Positions 44,177-53,374 of a stretch of DNA of 64,000 nucleotides are shown here, piece after piece (position 1 is the first letter of the stretch; the number at the start of each line of letters is the position of its first letter). The position numbers and the translations under genes are program-made. Origin of the DNA: an uncultured Saccharospirillaceae bacterium (GTDB lineage Bacteria > Pseudomonadota > Gammaproteobacteria > Pseudomonadales > Oceanobacteraceae). The DNA lies in assembly GCA_947499545.1 (NCBI GenBank), contig CANMOZ010000016.1, positions 32,161-96,160 on the forward strand. Direction: 5' to 3'. The notes beneath the pieces were generated by a model. The model did no database searches, was not told the origin of the DNA, and was given only the letters and a program-made list of their open reading frames with translations.

Positions 44177-44182
44177 TATAAT
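44177..44182 (+). promoter_or_regulatory. hemA: Candidate -10 element of the hemA operon
   Basis: TATAAT is followed by GCGCGC, 48 bases before the hemA ATG. The -35 region is not recognisable, so an activator may be needed. The 342-base gap (43888-44229) between divergent genes holds no ORF and must carry both promoters. Confidence 0.4.
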
Positions 44183-44229
44183 GCGCGCTTTAAGCTAAAA
44201 CGTAAAATGACATAACGGCAAAACAATAG

Positions 44230-45507
44230 ATGGCAATACTGGCGCTGGGCATTAACCATAAGACGGCTCCGGTTGCTGTAAGAGAGAGAGTTGCGTTTTC
44301 GCCCGACAGGGCGGAGCTTGTGCTTGCTGACTTGATGAGCGACAAAATGGCCTCAGAAGCGGCGATTTTGTCTACCTGCAATCGTACCGAAGTTTACTGC
44401 TCTATGGCGGATGCAATAGAGGAGCGAGCCTTGGTTGATTGGTTGTGCGCACACCATAATATGCCAGCCAAGCAATTGCTCCCTTGTCTTTACAGTCACT
44501 GGAATGAAGCGGCTGCTGCACACGTGATGCGTGTGGCCAGCGGCTTGGATTCTATGGTGTTGGGCGAACCTCAAATATTTGGCCAGTTAAAACGAGCCTA
44601 CGGTATCGCTCAGAAAGCTTCCAGCATGGGTCCGGAATTGGGGCGCTTGTTTCGACAGGCGTTTACTGTTGCCAAACGCGTTCGCACTCAGACAGGCATT
44701 GGGGCCAGCCCCGTTTCTGTTGCCTCGGCAGCGGTTACTCTTGCTCATAACATTTTCAGTGAAGTGCGCAACACCCACGCCTTATTAATTGGGGCTGGGG
44801 AAACCATTGACTTAGCTGCGCGCCACTTGCGCTCTGCGGGCGTGACCCGGATGACCGTTGCGAACCGGACGCTCAGTAAGGCCCAGACCTTAGCGACGGA
44901 AATGGAAGCAACCGCCATTCGTCTTGAAGCCATACCCGATGCTTTACTCAAAGCCGATATCGTCATTTCGTCTACCGGCAGCCCCCTGCCCATCTTAGGA
45001 AAGGGCGCTGTCGAGAAAGCGATTAAAGCACGCAAACACCGCCCCATCTTCATGGTCGACATTGCTGTACCGCGAGATATTGAGCCTGAGGTAGGGCGTT
45101 TGGCGGATGTTTACCTCTACACGGTAGATGATTTAAAAGAGATCATTGACGAGAACGTCCGCTCTCGCCAAGATGCAGCTCAGGACGCCGAGGCCATCGT
45201 CTCTGCCGGTGCTGCTGAGTTTATGCGTGAACTGAAAGCCTTAGAGGCGGTATCGACTCTGAAAGCCTTTCGATCTCAGACCGAGCGTTTGAAACAGCTG
45301 GAAATGCAGCGTGCTTTGAGCGCTTTGAAAGCAGGTGAAGACCCAGAGGCTGTGCTGCAACTGCTGGCCCATAACCTGACGAATAAGTGGCTTCACACCC
45401 CTTCTGTTAGAATGCGCGAAGCGTCCGCAGAAGGACGCCCCGAAGTGCTCGATCTTGTACAGGAGCTCTTTGGTTTAAACGATTTTGATGTGGCAGATAA
45501 AGAATGA
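44230..45507 (+). CDS. hemA: Glutamyl-tRNA reductase
   Basis: First step of the C5 haem pathway: reduces glutamyl-tRNA to glutamate-1-semialdehyde with NADPH; 425 residues. The catalytic Cys50 lies in '[14 protein letters not shown]' and the opening '[16 protein letters not shown]' is invariant. '[20 protein letters not shown]' and the Rossmann '[17 protein letters not shown]' follow. The stop overlaps the prfA start by 4 bases (ATGA). The order hemA-prfA-prmC is conserved in gammaproteobacteria. Confidence 0.97.
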   Translation: MAILALGINHKTAPVAVRERVAFSPDRAELVLADLMSDKMASEAAILSTCNRTEVYCSMADAIEERALVDWLCAHHNMPAKQLLPCLYSHWNEAAAAHVMRVASGLDSMVLGEPQIFGQLKRAYGIAQKASSMGPELGRLFRQAFTVAKRVRTQTGIGASPVSVASAAVTLAHNIFSEVRNTHALLIGAGETIDLAARHLRSAGVTRMTVANRTLSKAQTLATEMEATAIRLEAIPDALLKADIVISSTGSPLPILGKGAVEKAIKARKHRPIFMVDIAVPRDIEPEVGRLADVYLYTVDDLKEIIDENVRSRQDAAQDAEAIVSAGAAEFMRELKALEAVSTLKAFRSQTERLKQLEMQRALSALKAGEDPEAVLQLLAHNLTNKWLHTPSVRMREASAEGRPEVLDLVQELFGLNDFDVADKE

Positions 45508-46589
45508 AAGACTCAATCAGAGCCCGCCTGGAATCTCTGACCGAACGATACGAAGAACTGGCGGCTTTACTCTCTGATCCAGGTGTCATTGGGGATCAAG
45601 ATAAATTCAAGCGCTTCTCGAAAGAGTACTCTGAGCTTGAAGACGTTGTGAAATCCTTTAAAACCTTTACCGATGCTGAAGCCGATCTTGAAGAGGCTCA
45701 GAGTATGGCGAAGGACGCAGACCCTGAAATCCGGGCAATGGCCGACGATGAAATCCCCGTTCTGCGAAAGCAAATAGAGTCTTTAGAAGACGAATTGCAA
45801 ATTTTATTACTGCCTAAAGACCCTGACGATCATTGCAACGTCTATCTTGAGATTCGTGCTGGTACGGGCGGTGATGAAGCAGCCATTTTTTCGGGTGATC
45901 TTTTCAAAATGTATCACCGCTATGCAGAAGCCCTCGGCTGGCGAGTCGAAGTGATCAGTGCTAACGAAGGCGAGCATGGCGGCTACAAAGAAGTCATTAC
46001 ACGTGTCACCGGGCAAGATGTTTACAGCCGTCTTAAGTTTGAATCAGGCGCGCATCGTGTTCAGCGTGTGCCTGAAACTGAATCTCAAGGGCGTATTCAT
46101 ACCTCGGCTTGTACGGTTGCTGTGATGCCAGAAGTCGAGGACGAGTCGGATATCAATATCGATAAGTCTGATTTGAGAGTGGATACCTATCGAGCATCAG
46201 GCGCTGGCGGACAGCACGTAAACCGAACCGATTCAGCGATCCGTATTACCCACCTACCTTCAGGCATTGTGGTTGAGTGTCAGGAAGAGCGTTCCCAGCA
46301 TAAAAACCGTGCAAAAGCGATGTCACTCCTAGCGACAAAACTCAAGGATGCCGCCGTTCAAAAGCAACAAACCGAGCAGGCTGCTCAGCGTAAATCGCTG
46401 GTAGGGTCAGGGGATCGCAGTGAGCGAATCCGAACCTATAACTTCCCTCAAGGCCGTGTGACAGACCATCGTATAAACCTAACCTTGTACAAGCTGGATG
46501 AAATCATTGCTGGGGATCTCGACCCTGTGATTCAGCCATTAATGCTTGAGCAGCAAGCCGCCCTGCTGGCTGAGATGGGAGAGGCCTAG
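45504..46589 (+). CDS. prfA: Peptide chain release factor 1
   Basis: Reads UAG/UAA and triggers peptide release; 361 residues, normal length. The GGQ loop is at 235-237 ([16 protein letters not shown]) and the codon-recognition tripeptide is PET at 190-192 (usual PxT). It is coupled to hemA by overlap. The Gln of GGQ is the target of PrmC, encoded 7 bases downstream. Confidence 0.97.
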   Translation: MKDSIRARLESLTERYEELAALLSDPGVIGDQDKFKRFSKEYSELEDVVKSFKTFTDAEADLEEAQSMAKDADPEIRAMADDEIPVLRKQIESLEDELQILLLPKDPDDHCNVYLEIRAGTGGDEAAIFSGDLFKMYHRYAEALGWRVEVISANEGEHGGYKEVITRVTGQDVYSRLKFESGAHRVQRVPETESQGRIHTSACTVAVMPEVEDESDINIDKSDLRVDTYRASGAGGQHVNRTDSAIRITHLPSGIVVECQEERSQHKNRAKAMSLLATKLKDAAVQKQQTEQAAQRKSLVGSGDRSERIRTYNFPQGRVTDHRINLTLYKLDEIIAGDLDPVIQPLMLEQQAALLAEMGEA

Positions 46590-46596
46590 CCTTTCT

Positions 46597-47463
46597 ATGG
46601 CGTCCCTTCAAACATGGTTGTTAGCCAGTAGTGTCCGCTTAGCTCAGGCTTACCCGAGCAATGAGCCAGAGCCCGAAGAACGGGCTCAGCGTGAGCTCCA
46701 GTGGTTGCTAGAAGCGAGGCTAGGCATAAGCCTTTCTACACTCCGCTATGGCCCTGAGCGAGTGCTGGAAGAAGGAGAGCAAGTTACGTTAGAAAAAGAT
46801 CTGCAACGGCTTTGTGAGGGCGTTCCTTTGGCCTATGTTCTAGGAGAACAACCCTTTTGGACGTTGATACTTAAGGTGTCAGAACACACCTTGATCCCCA
46901 GGGCTGATACAGAAACCTTGGTTGAAAGAGCGTTAAACCTGCCTCTCCCAGAAGCCGCTGAGGTGCTGGATTTGGGGACGGGGACTGGCGCCATTGCATT
47001 AGCTCTGGCAGTGGAACGTCCGCATTGGAAGCTGCTAGGGGTGGATGTTGTACCTGAAGCGGTGGCTTTGGCTAAAACGAATGCGACTTTACATAGCATT
47101 GAAAATGCTTGTTTCACTCTTAGCCATTGGTTTGATTCTGTGAAGAAATCCGACTCAGGCTTTGATCTCATCTGCAGCAATCCGCCTTACATTGAAGCGA
47201 ATGACCCTGATATGGACAGCCAAGTGGCCAGGTACGAGCCTGCTTCCGCGTTGATAGCTGCCCAGGAGGGGTTGGCTGACATTGAGACGATTATTGAGCA
47301 AGCGCCTGGCTTTCTTAAGGCAGGAGGCTACCTGATGATAGAGCACGGCTGGAAGCAAGCTGACATCGTTGCCCGGCGTTATCGTGCTAAGGGGTTCTCG
47401 GAAGTCGAGGTACTAAAAGATTTGACAGGAAACGACCGAGCTACGCTCGGCCGTTGGGTTTAG
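46597..47463 (+). CDS. prmC: Release factor glutamine methyltransferase PrmC
   Basis: Methylates the GGQ glutamine of release factors using S-adenosylmethionine; 288 residues. The N-terminal helical domain (1-85) binds the factor ('GVPLAYVLGEQPFW'). Methyltransferase motif I is 'VLDLGTGTGAIALALA' and the catalytic N-P-P-Y is at 195-198. ATG 46597 starts after the prfA stop; the overlapping upstream frame from 46546 is not family-like. Last gene of hemA-prfA-prmC. Confidence 0.95.
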   Translation: MASLQTWLLASSVRLAQAYPSNEPEPEERAQRELQWLLEARLGISLSTLRYGPERVLEEGEQVTLEKDLQRLCEGVPLAYVLGEQPFWTLILKVSEHTLIPRADTETLVERALNLPLPEAAEVLDLGTGTGAIALALAVERPHWKLLGVDVVPEAVALAKTNATLHSIENACFTLSHWFDSVKKSDSGFDLICSNPPYIEANDPDMDSQVARYEPASALIAAQEGLADIETIIEQAPGFLKAGGYLMIEHGWKQADIVARRYRAKGFSEVEVLKDLTGNDRATLGRWV

Positions 47464-47469
47464 AACGTT

Positions 47470-48228
47470 TTATTTCAAATACTTATCTTGGGTTTTTTGC
47501 ATAAAACCTTGATCGCCTTTAACTTCGTCCAAGGCTTTCTGGTGCGCCTCTACGATGGAATCGTCGATGTCTTTGTTAAATGCAAAATAGTGCTGACCCA
47601 GCTTTTCGCTAAATACAGGGGTTAACTTTGAAGGGTCTTGCCCATCTTTTTTCATTAACCAACGAGCAACAATGCCGTTATAAGAAATGCCCTGAACCTT
47701 TCCAGAATCTAACTTTTTAATCATGGCGTAGAAGTTAGTCGACAACGAAATATTGCCTGCAGGAACGCCATATTTTTTCAACAGCTGCTCACCAATGTCA
47801 TCTTTGATAGCCGCGAACTTGTAAGCTTTAAGATCTTCAGAAGAGTTCACTTTCATGGTTGCTGCGATTTCAGCGGTTGAGAGAATTTCGTTAATTGAAT
47901 CTGAGAGGGGGCCTACCCACTTAAATAAATTTTCACGTTCTTCTGTGCGGGTCGTAGAATAGAGCACGTTCATACTCCCTGCCTCTTGAGTGGTTCTGTA
48001 TCCCCTAACCCAAGGTTGTAATTTGATCGTGTCGTAGTTATTCGCACTGCCCATGCGCTTAAACATTTCTGCCAACACGTCCGTGTTAATGCCAGAAGGC
48101 TTACCATCTTCCCCTTTAAAGTTATAGGGAGGGAATTCTTCGGTAATGTAGTTGATGCCAGCTGTTGGGTCGGCAGCAGCGAAGGGTGCAATCATGGCCA
48201 GCAGGCAGGCGGTAAATAATTTTCTCAT
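47470..48228 (-). CDS. Orphan periplasmic solute-binding protein, SBP_bac_3-like (3 of 3)
   Basis: A 252-residue exported protein of the type-3 solute-binding fold; signal peptide about 1-19 (FAAA-DPT). 'TEEFPPYNFKGEDGKPSGI', 'LQPWVRGYRTTQEAG' and 'TRTEERENLFKWVGPL' align with the copy at 35887. 'QGISYNGIVARWLMKKDG' and 'QHYFAFNKDIDDSIVEAHQK' form the second lobe. No transporter genes adjoin it. It converges on prmC with only 6 bases between the stops. Ligand unknown. Confidence 0.78.
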   Translation of the reverse strand: MRKLFTACLLAMIAPFAAADPTAGINYITEEFPPYNFKGEDGKPSGINTDVLAEMFKRMGSANNYDTIKLQPWVRGYRTTQEAGSMNVLYSTTRTEERENLFKWVGPLSDSINEILSTAEIAATMKVNSSEDLKAYKFAAIKDDIGEQLLKKYGVPAGNISLSTNFYAMIKKLDSGKVQGISYNGIVARWLMKKDGQDPSKLTPVFSEKLGQHYFAFNKDIDDSIVEAHQKALDEVKGDQGFMQKTQDKYLK

Positions 48229-48290
48229 AGGGGTCTCCAGGAGCGCCTAATTAATAGTTTGCCCATTCAGTGTAGCAACTCTCGGAATAT

Positions 48291-49445
48291 TCACTCGGCA
48301 GGTAAGCTAATATACCAATTCCCGGTGGTAACTCTTTGATCCTCAATGCTTTTTCCACCTGATTGATAGTACTCTGAAAAATGTTCTTGTTGGGTTACGC
48401 TGGTGTTGCTAAGGACATGAATTTGTCCAGCCACAATTACTCTTGATGGACCAAAAAATGTGCTGAGATATTCGTTATTCTCTTGTTTGTATTGGTATAA
48501 ATTGGTCTCACGCTTGATGTAGTAGGTAGAAAACCATAGATTAGGTGAAGGAAGTTCAATGGAAGCATTTTTGAATTCATAGTCATCGGGAAAAAGCCTT
48601 TTAGAAAACAAGATGTTGTTGATTTCGATGAACTCTAACCCAACAAATTCACCAAAATCACTTTCGATGGATATCCCATCGTTAGTGAGGGTTTGAAATA
48701 CATTTTTTTGGATGATGTATTTCTGGTCTAATTGGCTAGCATTTGAGTTGATAGCTATCGCGTCAATCGTTAATTCGTGGCATGGGAATTCAACATTGAA
48801 ATAGTTAACTGCATCGTAAAGGGCAACTTGTATTTGAATATCTTGTATGCAGCTCTCTGCTTTAGTGCAGCCGTCGCTTTCAGGAAAGTAAATGTAGGTG
48901 CTCAAATTTGTTTCGAAATCTGGCTGGTAGGGTTGAATTTCAATATGTTGATAGGTTTCCTCGTTGTTTGGTTTTGCCGCGTCAGTCATGGATGAGATGA
49001 CGCTTAAGCGGAAATATTGCTTGGTTCCGACAGCGTCTTCTTCATAACAGTGCTCGTTATCATCCTTAAGCGCGAACTGGTATAGGTAACCTGGTGTCAA
49101 ATCAACGTAGTAATTCGTCGTTGAGTTTCCAACGGGATCTTCCATAAAACCCTTTATAACTAAGGCTCTAGGGGATATGTCATAGTTTGGAAGAGGGGTT
49201 AAAAAAAACTTATAATCTGTTCCATCAGACTCCCAAAGTAAATCTGCATATGCATCAATGTAGGAGATTGGGTGGTTAGCGGAAACAAATAGTCCAGACA
49301 AACGCTCAATAGAATTTGTAGGTTCGATTTGATCAAGGGGGTCGAGTAAAGAAGGTGTAGCTCGATTATCATCTTGTGACCCGCAACTAATCACAGTTGC
49401 AAGTAAAAAGCCGATCAATCCTTGATAAAGGCTTTTGAGCTTCAT
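48291..49445 (-). CDS. Hypothetical lipoprotein
   Basis: A 384-residue lipoprotein (lipobox ATVIS-C followed by GSQDDN). The mature part is rich in Tyr, Asn, Asp and Thr with many short beta strands. There is a Cys-containing middle (pairs near 'EHCYEED', 'DGCTKAESC', 'FPCHEL') that may be disulfide-bonded. No family recognised. The lipid anchor followed by Asp suggests possible inner-membrane retention under the +2 rule, though this is uncertain outside enterics. Three candidate starts lie close together (49454, 49451, 49445). Confidence 0.6.
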   Translation of the reverse strand: MKLKSLYQGLIGFLLATVISCGSQDDNRATPSLLDPLDQIEPTNSIERLSGLFVSANHPISYIDAYADLLWESDGTDYKFFLTPLPNYDISPRALVIKGFMEDPVGNSTTNYYVDLTPGYLYQFALKDDNEHCYEEDAVGTKQYFRLSVISSMTDAAKPNNEETYQHIEIQPYQPDFETNLSTYIYFPESDGCTKAESCIQDIQIQVALYDAVNYFNVEFPCHELTIDAIAINSNASQLDQKYIIQKNVFQTLTNDGISIESDFGEFVGLEFIEINNILFSKRLFPDDYEFKNASIELPSPNLWFSTYYIKRETNLYQYKQENNEYLSTFFGPSRVIVAGQIHVLSNTSVTQQEHFSEYYQSGGKSIEDQRVTTGNWYISLPAE

Positions 49446-49491
49446 CTGCATCACCGATTAACATTTAGCACAATGAGTGTAGCAAAATAAT

Positions 49492-49932
49492 TTAAAAGAC
49501 ATGAACGACACGTACATCATCAGTGACTTCTTGAGCATCAATGAAGGCGATGGCATCTTTCTTTCTAGAAACACGCTCAAGAATGGCTTCGCTGCTTTTT
49601 AACTCCAATGGGGGGGTTGCTTGCCCGGTAAAAATTAACCTTGACCAATGAGATTTGTACTTTGCTTCCGACTGACTTAACACTTTTGTAATAAATTCAG
49701 ATCGAGCGGGGTTTCCTTTTTTTAATACGACAGGCGTGGCTTTCTCGCCATCTGGAAAACTGTTGATTCTCCCTAAAAAAATATTCGAGATATCAGCTGC
49801 TGAAACACTCACTTTATTATCTGGGTGTACAATGATAGCCACATCGGCAGCTGCCAGGCCTGAACAGGCCCAGAATAAGATAAAAACGGACGCCCAGGTT
49901 TTCGGGCTGCAGGTAATAAATAGTAGCTTCAT
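49492..49932 (-). CDS. Short PstS-like periplasmic protein, module B
   Basis: A 146-residue exported protein of the short phosphate-ABC-type binding-protein superfamily; signal peptide about 1-29 (GLAAA-DVA). Landmarks: 'VAIIVHPDNKVSVSAADISN', 'IFLGRINSFPDG', 'HWSRLIFTGQATPPLEL' and 'AIAFIDAQEV'. These one-lobe proteins are about half the length of true PstS and have no transporter here. It follows porin B after 23 bases and is a paralogue of the protein at 51130-51546. Role unknown. Confidence 0.78.
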   Translation of the reverse strand: MKLLFITCSPKTWASVFILFWACSGLAAADVAIIVHPDNKVSVSAADISNIFLGRINSFPDGEKATPVVLKKGNPARSEFITKVLSQSEAKYKSHWSRLIFTGQATPPLELKSSEAILERVSRKKDAIAFIDAQEVTDDVRVVHVF

Positions 49933-49955
49933 AGTGTTTTATTACACTCCGACTA

Positions 49956-51110
49956 TTAGAATACCATATCTAGCGAAGTGGATACTGTCTGTGAGTCTCC
50001 TCCTACCTCGTAGCCTAATCCGCCGGTATCATCAAAATGGTCGAATTGTAATTTTACAGCTGCTGATGTGTGGAAATCCCAACGTACACCAATACTTTTG
50101 GTATTGTGCTCTTCTGCTTTGTTGCCATTGTTTTCCTTATCTTGCTTGAATTCCGAAAAAGTCAAATGCAGTGCCCAAGTATTCCAACGGGCCCCGATTG
50201 AGACTAAATACGTCTGTATTTGAGGGTCTTTCTCTCGGTTTCTGATGTTGTATTCGGTTAACAAAAAGCCGTACGCTGTATCCAAATTTAACGATGCACC
50301 ATAATTCGTAAACTCATAGTCTTTGAACGTGAGTTGTGTGTCTTCACTTTCAACGATTTCCCCAGTTGACGGATTGATTTTGTAACCGTAAAGCGTACGA
50401 TCATTCCGTCCATTCAAAAAATTAAGACGAATATCCCAAATAGACTCTGAAAGACTGAATACAACGCCATACATTTCTCGCCAGGTTTCATCAACTGCGG
50501 ATTTATAAAGTTCTCCTAAGATTGGATTGTCTTTGGAATCTTCTCGACCATAATACAGAGTAATATCGCCACTCATGTCGTTAATATCAAAGTGCTGTCT
50601 CAGACTAACACCGTTATAATGATTGATTTGCCATGTGTAATTATCGACGGGAGGGCGCACCCAGACGTAGGCATAACCAACATCGAAAAATTCTGAATAA
50701 TAATATAAAGGTAAACGTTTTCTTCCCACTTCTAGAAAGGCAGATGGGTGAAATTCATAGGTAAGGTATAACCAGTCAAGTTCGGCATTAAAATTATCAT
50801 TTCCTTGACCAATGATTTGGGTATTCATTGAAATGTTTTCAAGTAAATGGGATTGCGCTTGAATGCCAGCGGTTGTGTCAGGTCGAAAGCTTGTATTCGA
50901 TTCGTATTTCCCTGCATTTGAATAATCGGCAATGAAAGTATCATCATGCGTTTTAGTGTTATTAGAGATCACTTGGCCTGCGCCAACCGATAAAAAACCA
51001 GAGAATTCTATCTCTGCTGTTGCATGGGAAGTAAATAGCATCAAAATGATACAATTAGGGATAGATATCATTATTTTAAATAGCGGTTTAATATAATTTT
51101 TTGTTGTCAT
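49956..51110 (-). CDS. Outer-membrane beta-barrel porin-like protein, module B
   Basis: A 384-residue exported protein whose mature part alternates aromatic and polar residues and ends in a Phe (SLDMVF), as outer-membrane barrels do. Signal peptide about 1-32 (ATA-EIEF). A conserved block 'GRKRLPLYYYSEFFDVGYAY' plus 'RPPVDNYTW' is shared with porin A upstream. ATG 51110 has GGAG 8 bases upstream. It lies between two small PstS-like genes; together they form module B of a tandem duplication. Solute unknown. Confidence 0.75.
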   Translation of the reverse strand: MTTKNYIKPLFKIMISIPNCIILMLFTSHATAEIEFSGFLSVGAGQVISNNTKTHDDTFIADYSNAGKYESNTSFRPDTTAGIQAQSHLLENISMNTQIIGQGNDNFNAELDWLYLTYEFHPSAFLEVGRKRLPLYYYSEFFDVGYAYVWVRPPVDNYTWQINHYNGVSLRQHFDINDMSGDITLYYGREDSKDNPILGELYKSAVDETWREMYGVVFSLSESIWDIRLNFLNGRNDRTLYGYKINPSTGEIVESEDTQLTFKDYEFTNYGASLNLDTAYGFLLTEYNIRNREKDPQIQTYLVSIGARWNTWALHLTFSEFKQDKENNGNKAEEHNTKSIGVRWDFHTSAAVKLQFDHFDDTGGLGYEVGGDSQTVSTSLDMVF

Positions 51111-51129
51111 GGAAATCTCCGTAAACATC

Positions 51130-51546
51130 TCAATAAGTCCCAACCACTTTTACTGATTCGTTGATGTAAGATGTGTCAACAACGCCAATAAGATGCTCGT
51201 TTTTGCTAACCATGTTAATGATGCCTTCTTCAGTGGCAGCTTCTAATGGGGGCGATGCTTTTCCTGTAAAGATTAATCGTGACCAATAACTGCTGTACTG
51301 AGTTTCATTTTTAGATAAGGCATATTTTAAGAAATTTATGCGCGTTTGGTTGCCAATTGGAGGGAGCAGCGGTATCGCTTTAGATAAGTTATCAAACCGA
51401 GTTTTCTTTCCTAAGAAAATTTTTGCAATTTCAGAGGCATTGATGTTTGCTGTATTGTTTGGGTGAACAATGACTGCTATATCAGCATAAACGTAAGTGC
51501 TGAGTGTAAAAAGGAATGCAGTAGTGTAGTAAGCTATCGTTTTCAT
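51130..51546 (-). CDS. Short PstS-like periplasmic protein, module A
   Basis: A 138-residue exported protein, paralogue of the module B protein: 'IAVIVHPNNTANINASEIAK', 'IFLGKKTRF', 'YWSRLIFTGKASPPLE' and 'LIGVVDTSYI'. Signal peptide about 1-21 (YVYA-DIA). It follows porin A after 12 bases and precedes porin B after 19 bases, so all four genes probably form one transcript. Confidence 0.78.
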   Translation of the reverse strand: MKTIAYYTTAFLFTLSTYVYADIAVIVHPNNTANINASEIAKIFLGKKTRFDNLSKAIPLLPPIGNQTRINFLKYALSKNETQYSSYWSRLIFTGKASPPLEAATEEGIINMVSKNEHLIGVVDTSYINESVKVVGTY

Positions 51547-51558
51547 GCTTTCCTCAGA

Positions 51559-52731
51559 TTAAAAGACTGCATCAAACCCAAAAGAGATTAAATCCGTGTT
51601 GCTTGAGAATGATCCGTTTCCGTAATCACGCGTCTTATCGCCTTGTATTTTAAATGCAACTGAAGGGTGAAAATCCCATCGTAATCCAAGCGATAAAGTT
51701 TCGTGTCTTTCCTGTCCATCTTCACTATCAAAAACAGAGTGTGTCACGTGTGGTATGAAGTCGTTTATACGGTATCCAAGAGAAATCAACCAGGTTTCCC
51801 AATAAATATGATCGCCGGTAGTGGTGTCATAGAATTCTTGATATAAATTAAGCTCACTCAATACAATGAGAGAACCATCATCATAATTCAGTGAAGCGCC
51901 ATAAAATTGAATGTGATTGGCGGCATCTTTCTTTTCATGATCCAGCGCTTTTTCAGTGATCTCTCTTTCGGCTGACATGTGATTGATGCGAAACTCAACA
52001 GGGCCTTTTGATGCATTGATGACAGTGCCAAAAATATCTTTCCAATTCTCACCAGATTGATAAAAACGAGAAGCAGGAGGTCTAAGGGACCTCATGTTGA
52101 AAGGGTTTTCTGGGCTGTCTTCCCGACCATAATAAGCGTTTATTTGTAAAACCCAGTCATCGGGTATGTTGGTGTTATAGATAACATTAATGCCGTTATA
52201 GTTGAATATTTGCCAGGTATAGTTGTCTTGGGGGGGGCGAATCCAATGGTAGGCATATCCTAAATCGAAAAAGTCCGAATAAAAATACAGCGGTAATCGT
52301 TTACGACCGCCTTGGATCTTCCATTCAGGAGTCATTTCGTAAGTGAAATAAGCCCACTCAATACTGGCATTAAATTCTTCAGTTCCTCGACCTACGACTT
52401 GTACGGTGGCATTGAGGTCCTCGTTAATGATCGACAGCATTTGCAGGCCAGCTAAGGTCTCGGTTTGCATGGTTGATTTGGATTCATAGGAACCCCCTGC
52501 AGGATAATCAACCAATAGTGTGTCATTGCGATCGGCATAGGTACGCCCCATCACAATGGAAGCAAAGCCATTGAACCAAACATCCGAAGCATATGCGTGA
52601 TCCGAAATAAATGAGCCAATCAAACATATGACGGCAATTTTTCTGGGTATTACACTGGCGAATAAAGACTCAATTAAGTGATTTGAGTGATACCCTAAAA
52701 AACGCCGATTTTGCAGTCGACTTTGTGCCAT
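51559..52731 (-). CDS. Outer-membrane beta-barrel porin-like protein, module A
   Basis: A 390-residue exported barrel protein ending in Phe (SFGFDAVF). The hydrophobic signal core lies unusually far in (about residues 29-48, ending AYA-SDV), so the true start may be internal, but the ATG at 52731 has a GGAGG 10 bases upstream. The block 'GRKRLPLYFYSDFFDLGYAY' with 'RPPQDNYTW' aligns with porin B. It is the first gene of the four-gene unit. The upstream gap holds a 9-bp hairpin (CTAGCACTC/GAGTGCTAG, 52820-52845). Confidence 0.75.
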   Translation of the reverse strand: MAQSRLQNRRFLGYHSNHLIESLFASVIPRKIAVICLIGSFISDHAYASDVWFNGFASIVMGRTYADRNDTLLVDYPAGGSYESKSTMQTETLAGLQMLSIINEDLNATVQVVGRGTEEFNASIEWAYFTYEMTPEWKIQGGRKRLPLYFYSDFFDLGYAYHWIRPPQDNYTWQIFNYNGINVIYNTNIPDDWVLQINAYYGREDSPENPFNMRSLRPPASRFYQSGENWKDIFGTVINASKGPVEFRINHMSAEREITEKALDHEKKDAANHIQFYGASLNYDDGSLIVLSELNLYQEFYDTTTGDHIYWETWLISLGYRINDFIPHVTHSVFDSEDGQERHETLSLGLRWDFHPSVAFKIQGDKTRDYGNGSFSSNTDLISFGFDAVF

Positions 52732-52948
52732 TCGGCATGCGCCTCCATGTGCATGGCATCAACTAAAAAAGTACAAACAAACGATACTCAAGTGCAGACA
52801 AACAGCAATCTTAGCAAGTCTAGCACTCGGGTGAGTGAGTGCTAGTAATGGGATGATCGATTGAGGCGAGCGAAGACAGTAGAGAGAAATAATATAATGA
52901 CACTTTTGCGTTGATTGTGGTACGACACTCTTTATAAATGACTGGGCA

Positions 52949-53374
52949 TTAAAACGGACGCACAACGACCAAAATGACGATACCAAATAATAAAACAACG
53001 GGTGCTTCATTAAACCAACGGTAAAATGTGTGGCTGCGAGTGTTCGCATCTTTTGCGAAAACTTTCAAATAATAACCACACATATGGTTGTACCCGATTA
53101 AAAAAATAACCAATAGCATTTTGGCATGAAACCAGCCAGCCGTTTTGTAATACGCCCAGTTTTCCACCGACATCCAAATGCCTAACCCAATGGCAATGAG
53201 CATGGATGGCGTCATAATGCCGCGATAGAGCTTTCTTTCCATTACTTTGAATCGTTCCTTGCCTACCTCATCTTCCGCCATGGCGTGATAAACGAACAAT
53301 CGAGGCAAATAAAATATACCTGCAAACCAAGTAATGACCGAAATGATATGAAAAGCTTTAATCCACAGCAGCAT
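52949..53374 (-). CDS. hemJ: Protoporphyrinogen oxidase HemJ
   Basis: An inner-membrane enzyme oxidising protoporphyrinogen IX to protoporphyrin IX in haem synthesis; 141 residues. Four hydrophobic helices are visible. The conserved His is in 'KAFHIISVITWFAGIFYLPR' and the conserved Lys in 'WFHAKMLLV'; 'NEAPVVLL' ends the family pattern. The start overlaps the ClC gene end by 17 bases, so the two are translated from one message. Confidence 0.9.
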   Translation of the reverse strand: MLLWIKAFHIISVITWFAGIFYLPRLFVYHAMAEDEVGKERFKVMERKLYRGIMTPSMLIAIGLGIWMSVENWAYYKTAGWFHAKMLLVIFLIGYNHMCGYYLKVFAKDANTRSHTFYRWFNEAPVVLLFGIVILVVVRPF

